Shown here: positions 11,134-23,082 of the stretch, piece after piece
Position numbering within the stretch: position 1 is the first letter of the stretch
How the letters are laid out: every line of letters starts with the position of its first letter
Source of the DNA: Ottelia alismoides
Taxonomy: Eukaryota > Streptophyta > Magnoliopsida > Alismatales > Hydrocharitaceae
Length of the DNA stretch: 64,000 nucleotides
Reading direction: 5' to 3'
Assembly (NCBI GenBank): GCA_037367405.1
Contig: JAZKJV010003132.1
Coordinates: 62,001 to 126,000, forward strand
Position numbers and translations under genes: made by a program
Notes under the pieces: model-generated
The model's database searches: none
Told to the model about the DNA's origin: nothing
The model's input: the letters and a program-made list of their open reading frames with translations, nothing else

Positions 11134-12600
11134 TGTTGACAAGATTTTTCGTGGTTTAAAAAGATGATTTTATCAAGTCGTTGTCTTACCATGATTAATC
11201 AAGGTCAAACAAATAATATTACAACCACAAGCATAATAAAAACACACAAGATGTATAGTGCAAGTAGAGGATCGTATCCACAGGGACTAAGCAAACTCGT
11301 AATTTTTGTTCCTTTTCTAACTTGATTCTAATCTTACTCCATGGCGATGAGAGAAAGAATTATAAAATCTTGAAAAGAATGCGATCTACGGTGAAAATAC
11401 TTCCTAAACTTAGAGTAAGCAAATGCGGGTATGAGTGAAACTAAGTAAGGAAGTAGGGGATGAATCACAATTTAATATTGAAAAATGAGAGTCACTTGTA
11501 ACTTTTCAGAGAGCATAATATAATATAAACTTGCATGCATATATTATAGAGTAATTTGAGAATGGCTTACAAAATAAGAATGCTTCCAAGTTCAACTTAA
11601 ACAAAATACTAATGTAAAAAAATGCAAGGTGATCTTATAACAGGAGAGTTGTTTTCTTCCAAATTCAACTTACATAAAATAACTTAAGGAAAAAATGCTG
11701 GAAGTAAATAAAGATGGGGAGGAATTCTTCTCTATTGGAGCTTTCGGAGACGACGGTGGAGTCACGAGATAGTGGCGACATGAAGATGGAGGCGTGGAGA
11801 CGAGCGTGGAGGAGGTCCGCACAGGCTGGAGTACACGGAGATGGAGTCGGACTGCACGGAGGAGGTGCGCGCAGGCTGGTGGCCACACAAAGTGGTGCAT
11901 GCTGAAGGGGATAACCGTATGTGCAGAGGAAGGAGGAGGGAAAGTCAGGGGCGAGAGAACTTGTGCCAGGAAAGAGAGAATTGCGTTGTGGGAGAGGTCA
12001 CAAGCCCCTTGGTGCCTTAGGGGACTCCTCCTTTTATGGATGCTATATGCATCCTTTGTCTTTTGAAGGCTCTTCATCTCATGCACATAACGATAAAATA
12101 AATAAATACATTCATACATAGGGAAGTTTCATGGGCAAGAGAGAGAAGAATAAAGAGAGTATTTATGCATTGCATTACATGGGAGGCTCATTGTGCATGA
12201 AAGAGAATTGTAGTGCCCCATATGCAACCAATAAAGAAAGGGTATATTACCTTCAAGCCCCTCTCCATTTCTTTCCAACAAAATATGTGTAGAATAAAAT
12301 TGGATGTATAAATGTGTGTGGTTGAATGTGATGTTTTATTTAATGATTGTGCAATTTTTGTTTAGATATATAAAGTATTTCAATGGTTAATTGAATGATT
12401 GGAATGTGGTATTATATAATTAACGTAGAGGAGAGAATTTGCTCATTTAAACTAATTGTACATTTTAGAGGTGGTTTCCCATTGTATTTGTAGAATAAAT
12501 AATATCTGGATTAAGTGGTATTGAGGTGTATGTGTCAGATATTAATGGGATTCTTCATGTAATTTGTATGGTATTATACTAGCATAATATGTAATCATCA
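11134..12600 (-). repeat. Element M 5' LTR
   Basis: On the minus strand this 1467 bp LTR starts TGATGATTAC (plus strand ...GTAATCATCA, ending 12600) and ends GTCAACA next to the primer site, giving the usual TG...CA ends. A TATA-like CATAAAAGG lies near 12030 on the minus strand. Directly beyond 12600 the plus-strand integrase of element D begins in mid-gene, so M inserted into D. The matching 3' LTR is missing because M is cut at 4850. Reading frames at 11665-12121 are LTR sequence. Confidence 0.8.
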
Positions 12601-13412
12601 GTGAGTCATTGGGTTGAGGCCATTCCCGCCCGAACCGCAGATGCTAGGACTGTTTGCAAATTTTAGAGGAAGAATATCATTTCACGGTTCAGGGTGCCTA
12701 GAGTTTTGATATCTGACCGGGGGGGTCTCATTTTATCAATGACAAGGTAAAGGCCCTTGCTAACGAGTTCAACATAGACCATCAAGTAGCCACTCCATAT
12801 CATCCTTAGACCAATGGTCTTGCTGAAGTATCGAACATGGAGATCAAGACAATACTGCAGAAGGTAGTCCACCCAGATCGAAAGGATTGTTCACAGCTTT
12901 TGGACTCGGACTTGTGGGCATATCAGACTTCCTTCAAGATACCTTTGGGTATGTCTCCCTTTCGTCTCGTTTATGGCAAGCCATGCCATTTACGTGTTGA
13001 GATTAAGCATAAGTCACTATGGGTTGTCACTGAGATATTATTGGATCCATAGAGTATAGGTGATCAAAGGAAGGCAGAATTGGCAGCCCTGGAAGAGCTT
13101 AGAGATACAACATTCTCGAGCAGCCTACAGTACAAGGAGCGGGTAAAGATATTGCATGATTCGTATATCAGCCATAAACAGTTTGAGCCAGATCAGAGAG
13201 TATGGTTGTTCAGCAGGCTTAGATTATTTCCAGGGAAGTTACAGAGTAAGTAGAAGGGACCATACCTGGTCTGAAAGGTGCATGACCACGGTAGTATTGA
13301 CATATCTGAGATGTCATTTGAGTCCATCTTTCGCGTTAACGGTCGACGCCTCAAACCTTATCTAGATCATGATCCGCTGATCGTTGATGTTGTCCCTATT
13401 CATTTTGCATGA
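12601..13412 (+). pseudogene. Element D integrase, 3' part (broken)
   Basis: The frame opens in the middle of the integrase core (VSHWVEAIPARTADARTVC, equal in place to 34278 onward in element C). It continues through SNMEIKTILQKVVHPDRKD, AYQTSFKIPLGMSPFRLVYGKPCHL and ends at TGA 13412. Stops occur near 12661 and 13051 and the frame changes several times. The second and third catalytic positions fall in damaged sequence. The front of the gene was separated by the insertion of element M. Confidence 0.85.
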
Positions 13413-13542
13413 GATGTTGTCTTTGACTCACATCATTTGCATCTCATGCCTGATTATCACCTTCTTCTGCCCTTGTATAGATCCAGATGTCCATATCACA
13501 CATTCTTTTGTCTAACACCCCATTTGCATCTTATGATTATGC

Positions 13543-13936
13543 TATACTTAGGGTGCACTTTACCCTAAGTATGGGGGGGTGTCAGATCTTTAATTATCTT
13601 TTGATTTCTTTTTACCTCTGTTTTGCTGCTTATACTTGGGGATATTTTACCCTAAGTATAGGGGAGGTAGATCCTGTACATTTTAACCCTCGGTCTTCCC
13701 CTTGTGTGCAGACTCTGTACTTAGGATTACTTGCTCCTAAGTATAGGGGGAATCACCGACTTCTATTGATTCTATTCTTTCATTCATCATTGTAGTATAG
13801 CCCTTCTTTTCACTTCCTTATACTAAGCACGAGTTATGTCTTCTTCATCGCTTTTTGATCACTCTGTGGACATCGTTCGAGCTAAGTATAGGGGGTATCC
13901 TATATATTGCATATATACTTTAGTCATAACTCGTAC
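13543..13936 (+). repeat. Element D array of PPT-like hairpins
   Basis: Four inverted-repeat units: TATACTTAGGG...CCCTAAGTATGGGGGGG (13543-13579), TATACTTGGGG...CCCTAAGTATAGGGG (13631-13664), TGTACTTAGGA...TCCTAAGTATAGGGGG (13716-13750) and a larger stem GCACGAGTTATG...CATAACTCGTAC (13827-13936) enclosing GAGCTAAGTATAGGGGG and an AT-rich inner inverted repeat. Order and spacing match element C (35225-35616). Confidence 0.85.
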
Positions 13937-15475
13937 TTTGTGTGAGTGTGTTAATAAATAAAAAGGCTAAAAACCGCAACCTAAAAATCACAAAAATTTT
14001 AAATTTTTTTAAAATTTTTCCTTGTACATAAAATTCTTCCTGCACATACATAGCTATTTATAAAAAGTATTTTTGTACAAAATTTTGCAAAATGATTTGT
14101 TTGTAAAATTTGTGTTTTGTATCAAAATTATGTATATAGTACAAAATTTGTGTAAAATGTTTGAAAAATAAAAGTTTGCAAAAACCCTTGTGTAAATGTT
14201 TGTAAACAATTTGCAAAACTTCTGCATTCATTTATGCATTCAAACATTTTCAAAAATTTTGGACATTTTCATAAATTTTGCACAAAAAGATTCTTGTATA
14301 TATTTGTATATCCTTCTGAATCATAGTTGACATTTTAACTAGTCTATAATTAAATTGGAAAATGGAGCTTGATTAAGACCTTAATCCACCAAATTCTAAG
14401 AGGAACTTATATGATTTGAGTTACGACTTTTTCAGGTCCATTAGGGACATAGTTCTTTGAGTCCACTAGGCTATGTTCACATGTCATCTTGGTGAGCCTA
14501 AGTAGAACACTTAACAACACACGCATGACTCTCACAGATAATGGCTTTACTTGCACCAACACCTTACACATAGCTCTCCACAGATGAGGTTGTGAGGAGA
14601 CAGTTTCCTTTGGCTTAGGGTAGTATACGAGGGTAGTACTTCTAGGCAGAACATCTCATCTTCCTTTAGGGAGGGATGTGCACCTCAACTTGGTCTGGTG
14701 GTGTTGAGGTCTAAAGATAGGAGTTGTGGGTTGCAATAATGCTTCAATAGAGGGATAGTTTACTTGCTCGAGAAGAAAAAGTCCTTATGTTTATATGCTG
14801 CACCATGAAGATATGTTGTATATATGCACATTGAAAAAAATGTGTGCAAAATCAAGAAAAACTCCAAAAAAGTGGACATGCCTGATAGAAAATAAAATGC
14901 CCATCGGAGTGTATATAGTAAAATAAAGCAAAGCTTATGGTACACCTTCTCATCTCATGAAGCTTGCAGCCGGAGAATTAGCTACACTGGTTGGGCTCCC
15001 AAGGATACGTGGCTACACTGGCCACTGTCCATTCTATTCTTTCCCCCTCTTCTTGAGTCGGTTAAACTTGAACTTAGAAGGGAATACCCCGCTCCTCGAG
15101 GAAAGAGCTGCTAGACTAGGGAATTAGAGTTACCTTGTTGAGGGAGGTTGTTGCCTTGTCATTTTTGAGGTGGGGAGCTACATATCACTTACACTGTATA
15201 ATGAAAGTTACATGGTCATTAGAGTTTGAGTATGTAGACTTGTTCTGATTTGGATTATTGAGGAGTCTTGACCATAGAATGGTGGAACTTAGAGGCTGTT
15301 GAGTCTTAAACCCAGATCTCAATACCGTTTCGACAAACTAACAATCAAAAGGTCTGATTGAGCTCCATACTTCAATTTAATGAAGACAAGTTTAATAATC
15401 AACCTTGATTCTCCTCCTTTTTTTCTTTCATTTTTCATTTCTTTTTTTTCAAATAAGTGTTTGCTAAGGGACTAG
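13937..15475 (+). mobile_element. Element D 3' non-coding region
   Basis: About 1.5 kb between hairpin array and polypurine tract without coding similarity. It is homologous to 35617-36673 of element C, sharing for example the blocks around GGCTACACTGG and GAATACCCCGCTCCTCGAGG. I see no env-like gene, although some Athila elements carry one here. Confidence 0.75.
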
Positions 15476-15497
15476 AAAAGGTAAGTATGGGGGGGGG
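15476..15497 (+). other. Element D polypurine tract
   Basis: AAAAGGTAAGTATG followed by a run of G ends exactly at the LTR start TGATGAAT. It is the plus-strand primer site of element D. Confidence 0.85.
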
Positions 15498-18400
15498 TGA
15501 TGAATCCCTGATTCTCACTCTTTATTCTTTTATTTTAAGCTATTTATCTTGGCAAATCAGCATGTAAATACCAGTAAATACAATAACATAGTATTAAGCA
15601 TGCATCTGTTAGTACCGCATAATTAGCATGTATTTGTGTAAAAATAAAATAATAAAGGAAAAGAAAAAGGAAGGAGGTATTTAGAATAAATACAGAGTGA
15701 CCCGAACCCCAAGAGAAGGTGAAGACTTGACCTGATCGTTAAATAAAATAAGTAGAGAGAGATAGGGCCTACTTTGTATTGTACATATGAACTATATATG
15801 TAAATAATTATTTCTGTTCAAAATAAAATTAAATTATTATTTTACCTCCTTGTACATATTTCTAATAATAAGATAAAAATAAAATAAAAATTAGAAAAAT
15901 TAAATAAAAATAAAAATAAAAATAAAATAAAAACCTCTTCACTTGTACAAAGCATATGTATATATATCACATCCCCTATTTATTTTAAACCGGTAAAAAA
16001 CTCAAAAAAAATAAAAATAAAAATTATTTTATACTCCTAAAATTATGTTGAAATAAATATAATATAAAATTAGGGGTTATTATGTAAAAATAACAAAATA
16101 AAAATAATTATACATAATACATAGGTATATTATACGTATATATAATACTATATAGTGTATATACACTAATTTATTTTTCATAAAAATAATTAAAAATCAT
16201 AGAAAAATTTCTTGAAAAATAATAACATTTTTTACTTTAATCATTTTTTCATTTAAATTCATTTATTATTTTTAATGTAATTATCTTTATTTTTCTCTTA
16301 TATTTTGTCCTATAGCGTAGCTTGTCCTTATTCTACACCCCTTCTGATTGGGCCGCGTCAGGGATGTTGATCGAGGTCAATGTCGCCTCCTTGGGCTGAC
16401 CCGACCCGATTCGCTTCGCTGGACCTCCTTCTCCTCCTTTTCCAGCCCGATTCCAGCCGCCTCTCGCCCCGATTTCTCACCCATCGCTTCTCCCAGGATC
16501 CGTGATCCTTGCAGATCCCAAGGAAGGTGTGTATCTTCCTAGGGTTGCGTACTATCACTCGATCTTTGGAGGCACCTGAAGTCAGCTATATAAGCTCGCT
16601 TTCGCTTCCCAGTGCCGTAGCTCGTTCCTCAACCCTTCCTTCACCTTTAGACATACTTAGCTGAGTGGTAACAGCTAGGAGACGCCTCTGGAGCGGAGTT
16701 TGGTCGTTTGAATCAGTATCTCAGCTATGTGGTCGGAGAGCTTCGCCGCGTTTAGCCTCTTTGCCTTTCGCAACGAGGTCGAGGCCACTACCCCGATGTC
16801 CCTCCTCACCTGAAGTTCAGGAACGTGTTCCAACCTTCAGGTAATGCTTATTTTGACTTCATTTCCCTTGTTCCATTGATTCTTTCCGTTCAACGTCGTC
16901 GCAGTTCATCTGCTCTGGCCACCCAGGTCGGAGCCCCATCTTATCCCCACAACTGTTCCGATCGAACCCCCACCTCGTCCCCCAACTCGCATCGTAATCC
17001 GATCACCCTTGGACTCGATCCTCAGGTGAGATCAAGGCTAAGATTTCCCTCTTTCGCCCTCGCCGGAGATCTAATCCCATCCACCTTCGCTTCTTTCACT
17101 TCCAGCTTCAATAACCCGGATTGGAGCTTCGCCCCGAGTCCTTCTATCCCTTACAAGTACCCTAGCGCGATAGGAGCTTCTGTTGGAGGTCCAACTACCT
17201 GGCGGAGCATCTCCTAGTGGAGGTCCCTCATCCAATACGTCTGACCTTTAGTTCCTCCATCGGAACCTCCAACTAGACGCAGACCACTTCCACAATGGTG
17301 CAGGACTCCTCTGATCCTACATCAGAATAGTGGATCTCGATCCCTCCTTCGTCGAAGCTCATCCCTGACAAGTTCTTCCAGCTATCTTCTCTGCTGTCGA
17401 TGAGGAGACCAACTTTCCAGATTTGATCTTGACCGTACGCCACGCTTCATCCATAATAGTCGATCAGAGCAGTCATCAGATATGCACTGCACGTCCTATC
17501 CCTTTTCAAAGCTGATAGTTCTGTACTATAGCAGAGAATCGTTGTCGCATGTCTCTGATATTCTCTCCACCATTAGATCTTTTCACAGGAGACGATCAGG
17601 ATTGTCAGAGCCATCACGCGTGCCTCATGTGCTTCAGGGTATATTGCATATTTTATCCCGCACTTTAATTCTTTCTTAGTTAATCCAGAGAAGAAAGTTA
17701 TAGTATAATTATTTTGCAGTTTGGACCTTATATTTTCAGTATCTGCATATTTTAGTCCTTCCGAACCTGAGAGACATGCCTGTTCACGTGATTTTGTGGG
17801 TTATTTGCATGCTTTTTCCTGAACTTTATAAATGCTATGTTTTGGATTGAACTTTTCTGATAATGGTAAATATACCCCGATGTGTGAGTTTTTGAGCATG
17901 TGCATGAATATCTTGGATAATTTGCAATAGAGACCTTGAGTTTTTTTATACGTGTTGTCTATTAGTTTGGAAACTTTCGTATAATTGCATTTAGGTCCCT
18001 GATTGCTCTATGACTTTTTTATAATCAAATAAAAACCTAATTTACTCAAAAAATTCCGTAAATATTACTATTAGTTCCTGCTAAAACATAATATTTATGG
18101 TAATTTTCATGAATTAATTTAGTTTTATTTTATATTTTTTAAAAAAAAAATAAAAATTACTCTATCTATTTTATAAAATACCTAAAAAATATAAAAATTG
18201 CTCTAAATTCCAAAAAATTAATGTTTGCTAGTTTATTTGTGTGTTGATTCCAGTACCATTTTTGTTGCAAAAATTTTATGAAAACCCTAAAAACCTCAAA
18301 ACCCTTAAAAATTTATAAAAATCATTAAAAATTCTAAAAAAGTTCAAATAAAATAATAAAATTTTAGTTTCTGTTGTTAGATATTTTTATTTACTTTTTC

Positions 18401-18947
18401 ATAAAAATCACAATTAGGACATTAGGGTATTTTTAGTATTTTAAATTTGCCTTTTAGTCCAGACTGTACATTGTTTTCCTTGTTTGATTTTTACAAAATC
18501 ATATAAAAATTGGAAAGATCACATAAAATTACCAAAAACATCTGAATATTTAAAAAATATACAAATATTTATATTTCTGAATGTTGAGTATTTTTGACCT
18601 CAAAAAGTTATGAAGGCTTGCTTGTGTGTTTGATTGCCTTATTCTCTTCTTGTTTGCTCTTTCCTTAACTTAAAAATATAAAAAATTGCAAAACTAAAAA
18701 TTACAAAAATATGCATGTTCTGATCTAATTACCGATTACTTTGTACATTTTCGTGCTCCTTGAGTACGACCCTAGTCGCTATACCAGGTTAAAATAAAAT
18801 AGCGGAGTTTGCTTACATTGTCTTGCGTGCCTTATATGTTTGACTGAGTGGATTTCGATGTTTCTTGTTGAGTCTGATTCGCTGATTGGGCTCACAACGA
18901 CCTTGATTTACTTTGACACTTAACCCTATTTTACCAGTCGCTCATCA
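15498..18947 (+). repeat. Element D 3' LTR
   Basis: A 3.45 kb LTR from TGATGAATCCCTGATTC to GCTCATCA. The first 300 bases and the U5 block (GTACGACCCTAGTCGCTATACCAGG spread over 18764-18788, then AATAAA) are homologous to the LTR of element C but far from identical, so D and C are relatives of different subfamilies. U3 is very AT-rich to about 16310, then GC-rich with a TATA box at 16587. Short reading frames inside (16348-17679) are LTR sequence. Confidence 0.8.
16587..16594 (+). promoter_or_regulatory. TATA box of element D LTR
   Basis: TATATAAG followed by a C/T-rich stretch at the AT-rich to GC-rich border of the LTR; a good RNA polymerase II core promoter candidate. Confidence 0.6.
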
Positions 18948-19308
18948 GAGATCAAGGAGCATTCCTACTACTGTGGTCTCATTGCCGTAATCGCTCATGA
19001 GCTCCCTCCTTCCACTACGAAGTTGAGCTCTTCCCTGTGGTAGATTCTCCTTCCCCTATTCTTCAACTTCTTATTCTTCCTCGACCCCTCTCTTTTCCTC
19101 GTCTCCTTCTTGTTGTTCTATTTTCCCTTTCTTCCTCCTCCGCTGCTCCTTCTTTTCATCTTCAATCGGTTACCCCACACCTCCTTATCTATTACTTCAC
19201 CTACCCGTGCCATTGTCTCCTGCCCCTATTACAACCACCTCGCCTCGAGCATCCGCCTAGCAACCCCTTGGGGTCTCTCAACCCATGCCTTAGAACTCCC
19301 ACCATCAC
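18948..19308. other. Unassigned sequence between element D and the older copia LTR
   Basis: 361 bp, C/T-rich, with no match to the other repeats in this window and no convincing coding sequence (the frames at 19037-19369 are low-complexity Ser/Pro/Leu). It could be the original target DNA or a piece of another repeat. Confidence 0.4.
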
Positions 19309-19560
19309 TGAAGGTTATGTTAAAAACCTTAAGCGCAACACAAAAGTGTTAAGATTGCATAATATGTGATCAATAGCGACTAGTTGTACTAGTTGCTCAA
19401 AGCAATGAAATCGCATGATTTGAGAACACTTCTCAAATCATCTCATTAAGAAACAAATGAGTTCAAAGGAATACCTCTTGAAGTGTGGTTGCGATCGTCA
19501 ATCTCTAATGTATGAGATTCTCCTGTCTTAAAAGATCGGACGAAGATCGCACTTGCGGGC
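19309..19560 (-). repeat. Older copia LTR, left part
   Basis: Aligns with the left 280 bases of the younger copia LTR at 58023 onward (shared TGAAGG, CTTAAGCG/CTCAAGCG, GACTAGT...ACTAGT, AAAGGAATACCTCTTGAAG, GTGGTTG). It is interrupted after CGGGC (19556-19560); the alignment resumes at 54656. The two parts add up to about 2.53 kb against 2.52 kb for the uninterrupted copy. Confidence 0.85.
19556..19560. repeat. Target site duplication (left) of the 35 kb compound block
   Basis: CGGGC directly before the LTR start at 19561 and again at 54651-54655 directly after the inverted LTR start at 54650. The copia LTR is continuous across the pair, so this is an integration duplication and not chance. 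Confidence 0.85.
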
Positions 19561-22489
19561 TCATGAATCCACGATTCATCATCTTAATATCTTGATCTTA
19601 GCAAAATTCCCAAGTAAAATTCCAAATAAGTGTCCATAAAATCAATAAATTAACAAAATGACTCTTGTAAATAAAACACACTAATCATTGTATATTAGAT
19701 TGTACAAAATAAATTAACAATAAAAAGCCGCACAATTAAAGGAGTTTTTCACATATAAATAGCCCAAAACTTCAAGTATTTTTAATAATTTCATTTCAAC
19801 ACCTTTTTGGCTAATTATTTCTCTAACTTGATCATAACAATGCACATAAAAAATAAAAATAAATTTCACCTCAAATAAATGCTCCTAGATCCTAAAGAGA
19901 AAAAGCTGTAAAGTCCAACTTTCCGGCCAAATTCCCGCTCCGTATGAACTCCAAATTCACCAAACTTTTAAAGTTCAAGTTAGAAAATTATCTATCCAAC
20001 GGAAGTGGTTTCATTAAAATCAGAGCTCATTTGCAAAAGTTGGGTTTTGGGACCTAGATGTACATTGTATATTATATATATTCATTCTTTCTTTACTTTT
20101 TATTTTATATTTCTTAATTACTAAAAAATCCAAAAAAATCCTCGTTGTGTTATATTTTGATTCTAGTATTTTATTGTAATTTTCTGTTGTAAATATCTCT
20201 TATTTGAAAGACAAAAAATAAATATATTAGAAAAGCAAACAAAAAAATGTACATGTTGTATGTCTTCCTTTGTAAATTTTCCACTATTTTATATTCTTTA
20301 TATTTTGTTGTATTTTAGTAGCCTACTTTATCTTATTATTTACTTTATTATTTAATTCCCATTCTCTACAATAACCGCCCATTCAACTCCATTATTCCAC
20401 CATTTTTTCTAACTAATTCAACTCCACCATCTTAATAACCTCCATTCTACTCCACCTCCATTCTAACATCCATTTTCTATCTCTTTTTATACATCCCACC
20501 ATCCTCAATTTGCACTTGATCCATCTTTATGTGAGGAGAGCCTAGTTTCCAGAGTTGAATCAGTGACAACGACGTAACCACGGTCGAGCGACGACAACCC
20601 TCTCTCCGATGAGATCCATTGGCTTCTTGGCCAACATCGCAGCCGCATCCGCACTGTGCTCGAGCTCATCGCTCACCGGTGATTCGAGCGAAGACCATGC
20701 TCTCGTGAGCACATCATAGGTGACCATATCCATCGTAGGTATTTTTCCCTTCATCTTGTCATCATTTTTTATCTTTACATTTTTTATCACATTACATTTC
20801 ATATAATCCCCATTCATCATTACCATCACCATCACCACCATCTTTCTCTTCTTCATCATTCCCCTCTACCATTTTTTTCCCTTTTTCCATATATTCTTAT
20901 TTACTCGATGTTTAAAAAAATTCAACAAAATAAAAAAAATATACACAACAAAAAAATCAAAAAAAAATTTAAAAAATAAATAACAGCAGGTGGTCGTCTC
21001 CCCCAGCCACCGCCGACCACCCGCTGCCACCACCGCCGCCTGCGGCGGCTCGTGCTCGCCTCCAGCCCCTCCTCCAGTGATGAGTCGCCACCAGTCACCA
21101 GCCACCATCGGTCCTCCTCTGCAGTAGCCGGCCCCTCCTGCAACCAATGACGACCATCGCGCTCGGCACGCTCCTCTCCCACCACCGCCGCGCCACGTCC
21201 CTCCTCTACACGCCCGCAAGCGGCGCCGCCCACCACCACACCCTCGGCCCTCTGCCTCCTCTTGCTCGCCACCTCTAGGCCACCGCCGCTTGTCCTCCAC
21301 CGTTCACGCCCTACCTGCACAAGGAAGAAGAAGGTGTTTTCTTTGTTTATTTCTTTATTGAAAAAATTGCATTTTTATTTTGTTAAGTTTATGTAATTAC
21401 AAATGCGTCCTTGTATATAGTTTGTGTTTATTTCTGTTTTGCATGGATATCCCTGTGTTAATATTTTAATTTGGACTTCAATGTTGCATCTTTTTATTCA
21501 AGGAAAAATACTTTATGTTGAGCAACTCATTCTCTGTCATCTGAATATTTATTTATATTTTTGTGAGATATTGTGAATTAATTAAAATTATTTAACTGAA
21601 ATATTTTATATTTTATCTAATCTGGATCTATAAATACATATCTCACTCATAGTTGCTTGAAATACTTCACAAAAATTAGAAATGATGTCCTGAAGTGTGC
21701 TTTAATTACTATACAAATTTCACATTAATTGGACTATCTTGTGCCTGAAATAAATATTAGAGTGCTTTTGATGTTTGATTTTTAATTAACTCCACACGTA
21801 ATATTTTTGCGAAATTTCAACTCTCCTAGATTGCATGTAAAAATATCTTTTTGAGATAATTCACACTCTGGATAAATTACTATTGTGGATTTATTAGGAA
21901 TTAATTACTCACTGTCACTTTATTTTTACTAAAAAATCCATAAACAATTCATATTTTGTTAGAAAAATACAAAAAAAATACTATAGCCTCCTTGCATCAT
22001 GTTTGCATTTCAATAAAATTTTCATAATTTTTACATACTGTTTGAGTGAAAAATTACGAAAAAACCCATAAAAATGTGTAATTTTCATTGTTGCATTTTA
22101 ACCCATAAAATTATAAAAAAAGTGTCTTGCATTCATCTATGGATTAAGATTCTAGAAAAAAATATAATTTGGTTAAATTAGACTAATTTGACATTAAAAT
22201 TAATTTTCCTACGTTGTGTGTTTTCTTAGTTTCTTAATCCACCTGCATTTGCATTCTCATTTGTTTTTGCATTAAAAAAAATTAAAAAAATACCATTTGA
22301 AAACCTAGACCTAATTATTCCAAATCAAACTAAAGTTGTTCCTTTACCTCCTTGTGTTCGACCCCAGACTTTCTCGGGATATAAATTATATTGAGACACT
22401 CTTCACGGAGATATTCTCTCGATTCTGAATGATTCACTAAGTACAAGTATTACAATGAATACAGATTAAAACACGTATCTAGTGAATCA
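19561..22489 (+). repeat. Element B 5' LTR
   Basis: 2929 bp. Starts TCATGAAT-CCACG-ATTCATCA, one G-to-C change from the family start, and ends GTGAATCA five bases before a primer site. It aligns along its length with 45355-48266 and, inverted, with 53090-54650, at roughly 85 percent by eye, so it is old. U3 is AT-rich with TTTTTATAC near 20485. A GC-rich segment at 21000-21300 holds Arg/Gly- and Ala-rich frames on both strands that are not genes. Confidence 0.85.
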
Positions 22490-22494
22490 TTAGA

Positions 22495-22512
22495 TGGCAC
22501 CGTTGCCGGGGA
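22495..22512 (+). other. Element B primer binding site (tRNA-Asp type)
   Basis: TGGCACCGTTGCCGGGGA, one change from the tRNA-Asp complement, five bases after the LTR end. Confidence 0.88.
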
Positions 22513-23082
22513 GGCAAACGGCTTAGAGATTAATTTTAAAAATTAGATTTAGATTTTCACTTACTCGGGTAGTATGACCCCCGAGCCACCTTTTATTTAT
22601 TCCATTTTTCTCTCAACTATTTTCTGCTCATTTTTTGTATATATTTTATTTTTTAACTCTCTAACATAAAATCTTATTTTCCTTGCGAGGGCCCGGTGAA
22701 CTTGGAGTGCATCGGAGGTCGACGGATGCGACGCGCGCCGACAGCCGAAGAGCTAGGAATTTAATTTATTTTGAGAGCATTTTTTATTTTTGTAATTATT
22801 TTGTTGTATTTATTTAGGTAATTTGCTTCTTTATAGTGACTCTTGTTTGAGAGCTCGCGCTTGTATCCATACTGGACATTTGACCCATTTGTGGTCGTGT
22901 GGTTGATTGACATAGAATAGGACTTGCACTTGCGGCTCTTAGAGCATTTTTACTAGATTATATCTTTATTGCTTGTGCTCGTAATATTTAGGACCACACA
23001 TCACTTTTAACGAGACACACTTAGACCGCAGGGCTATTAGTCAAATTTAACTTGTTCATCACTCGTTAATAGAACTGTCCGT
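22513..23082 (+). mobile_element. Element B leader, first part
   Basis: Non-coding leader with GCGAGGGCCCGGTGAACTTGG near 22685 (also in the leader of element C at 27041). It is cut at 23082 by element C and resumes at 40329. The uninterrupted counterpart in region E (about 49130-49330) aligns across the gap. Confidence 0.8.
23078..23082. repeat. Target site duplication of element C (left)
   Basis: TCCGT before the 5' LTR pairs with TCTGT at 40324-40328 after the 3' LTR; one C-to-T difference. Confidence 0.7.

Noticed and set aside
11714..12121. Overlapping frames on both strands in the LTR of element M
   Set aside because: Stop-poor GC-rich sequence; no similarity to any protein and no start context.
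20866..21320. Gly/Arg-rich minus-strand frames of 132-144 residues
   Set aside because: GC-rich segment of the element B LTR; homologous segments at 46752-47078 and 53042-53326 give different frames.
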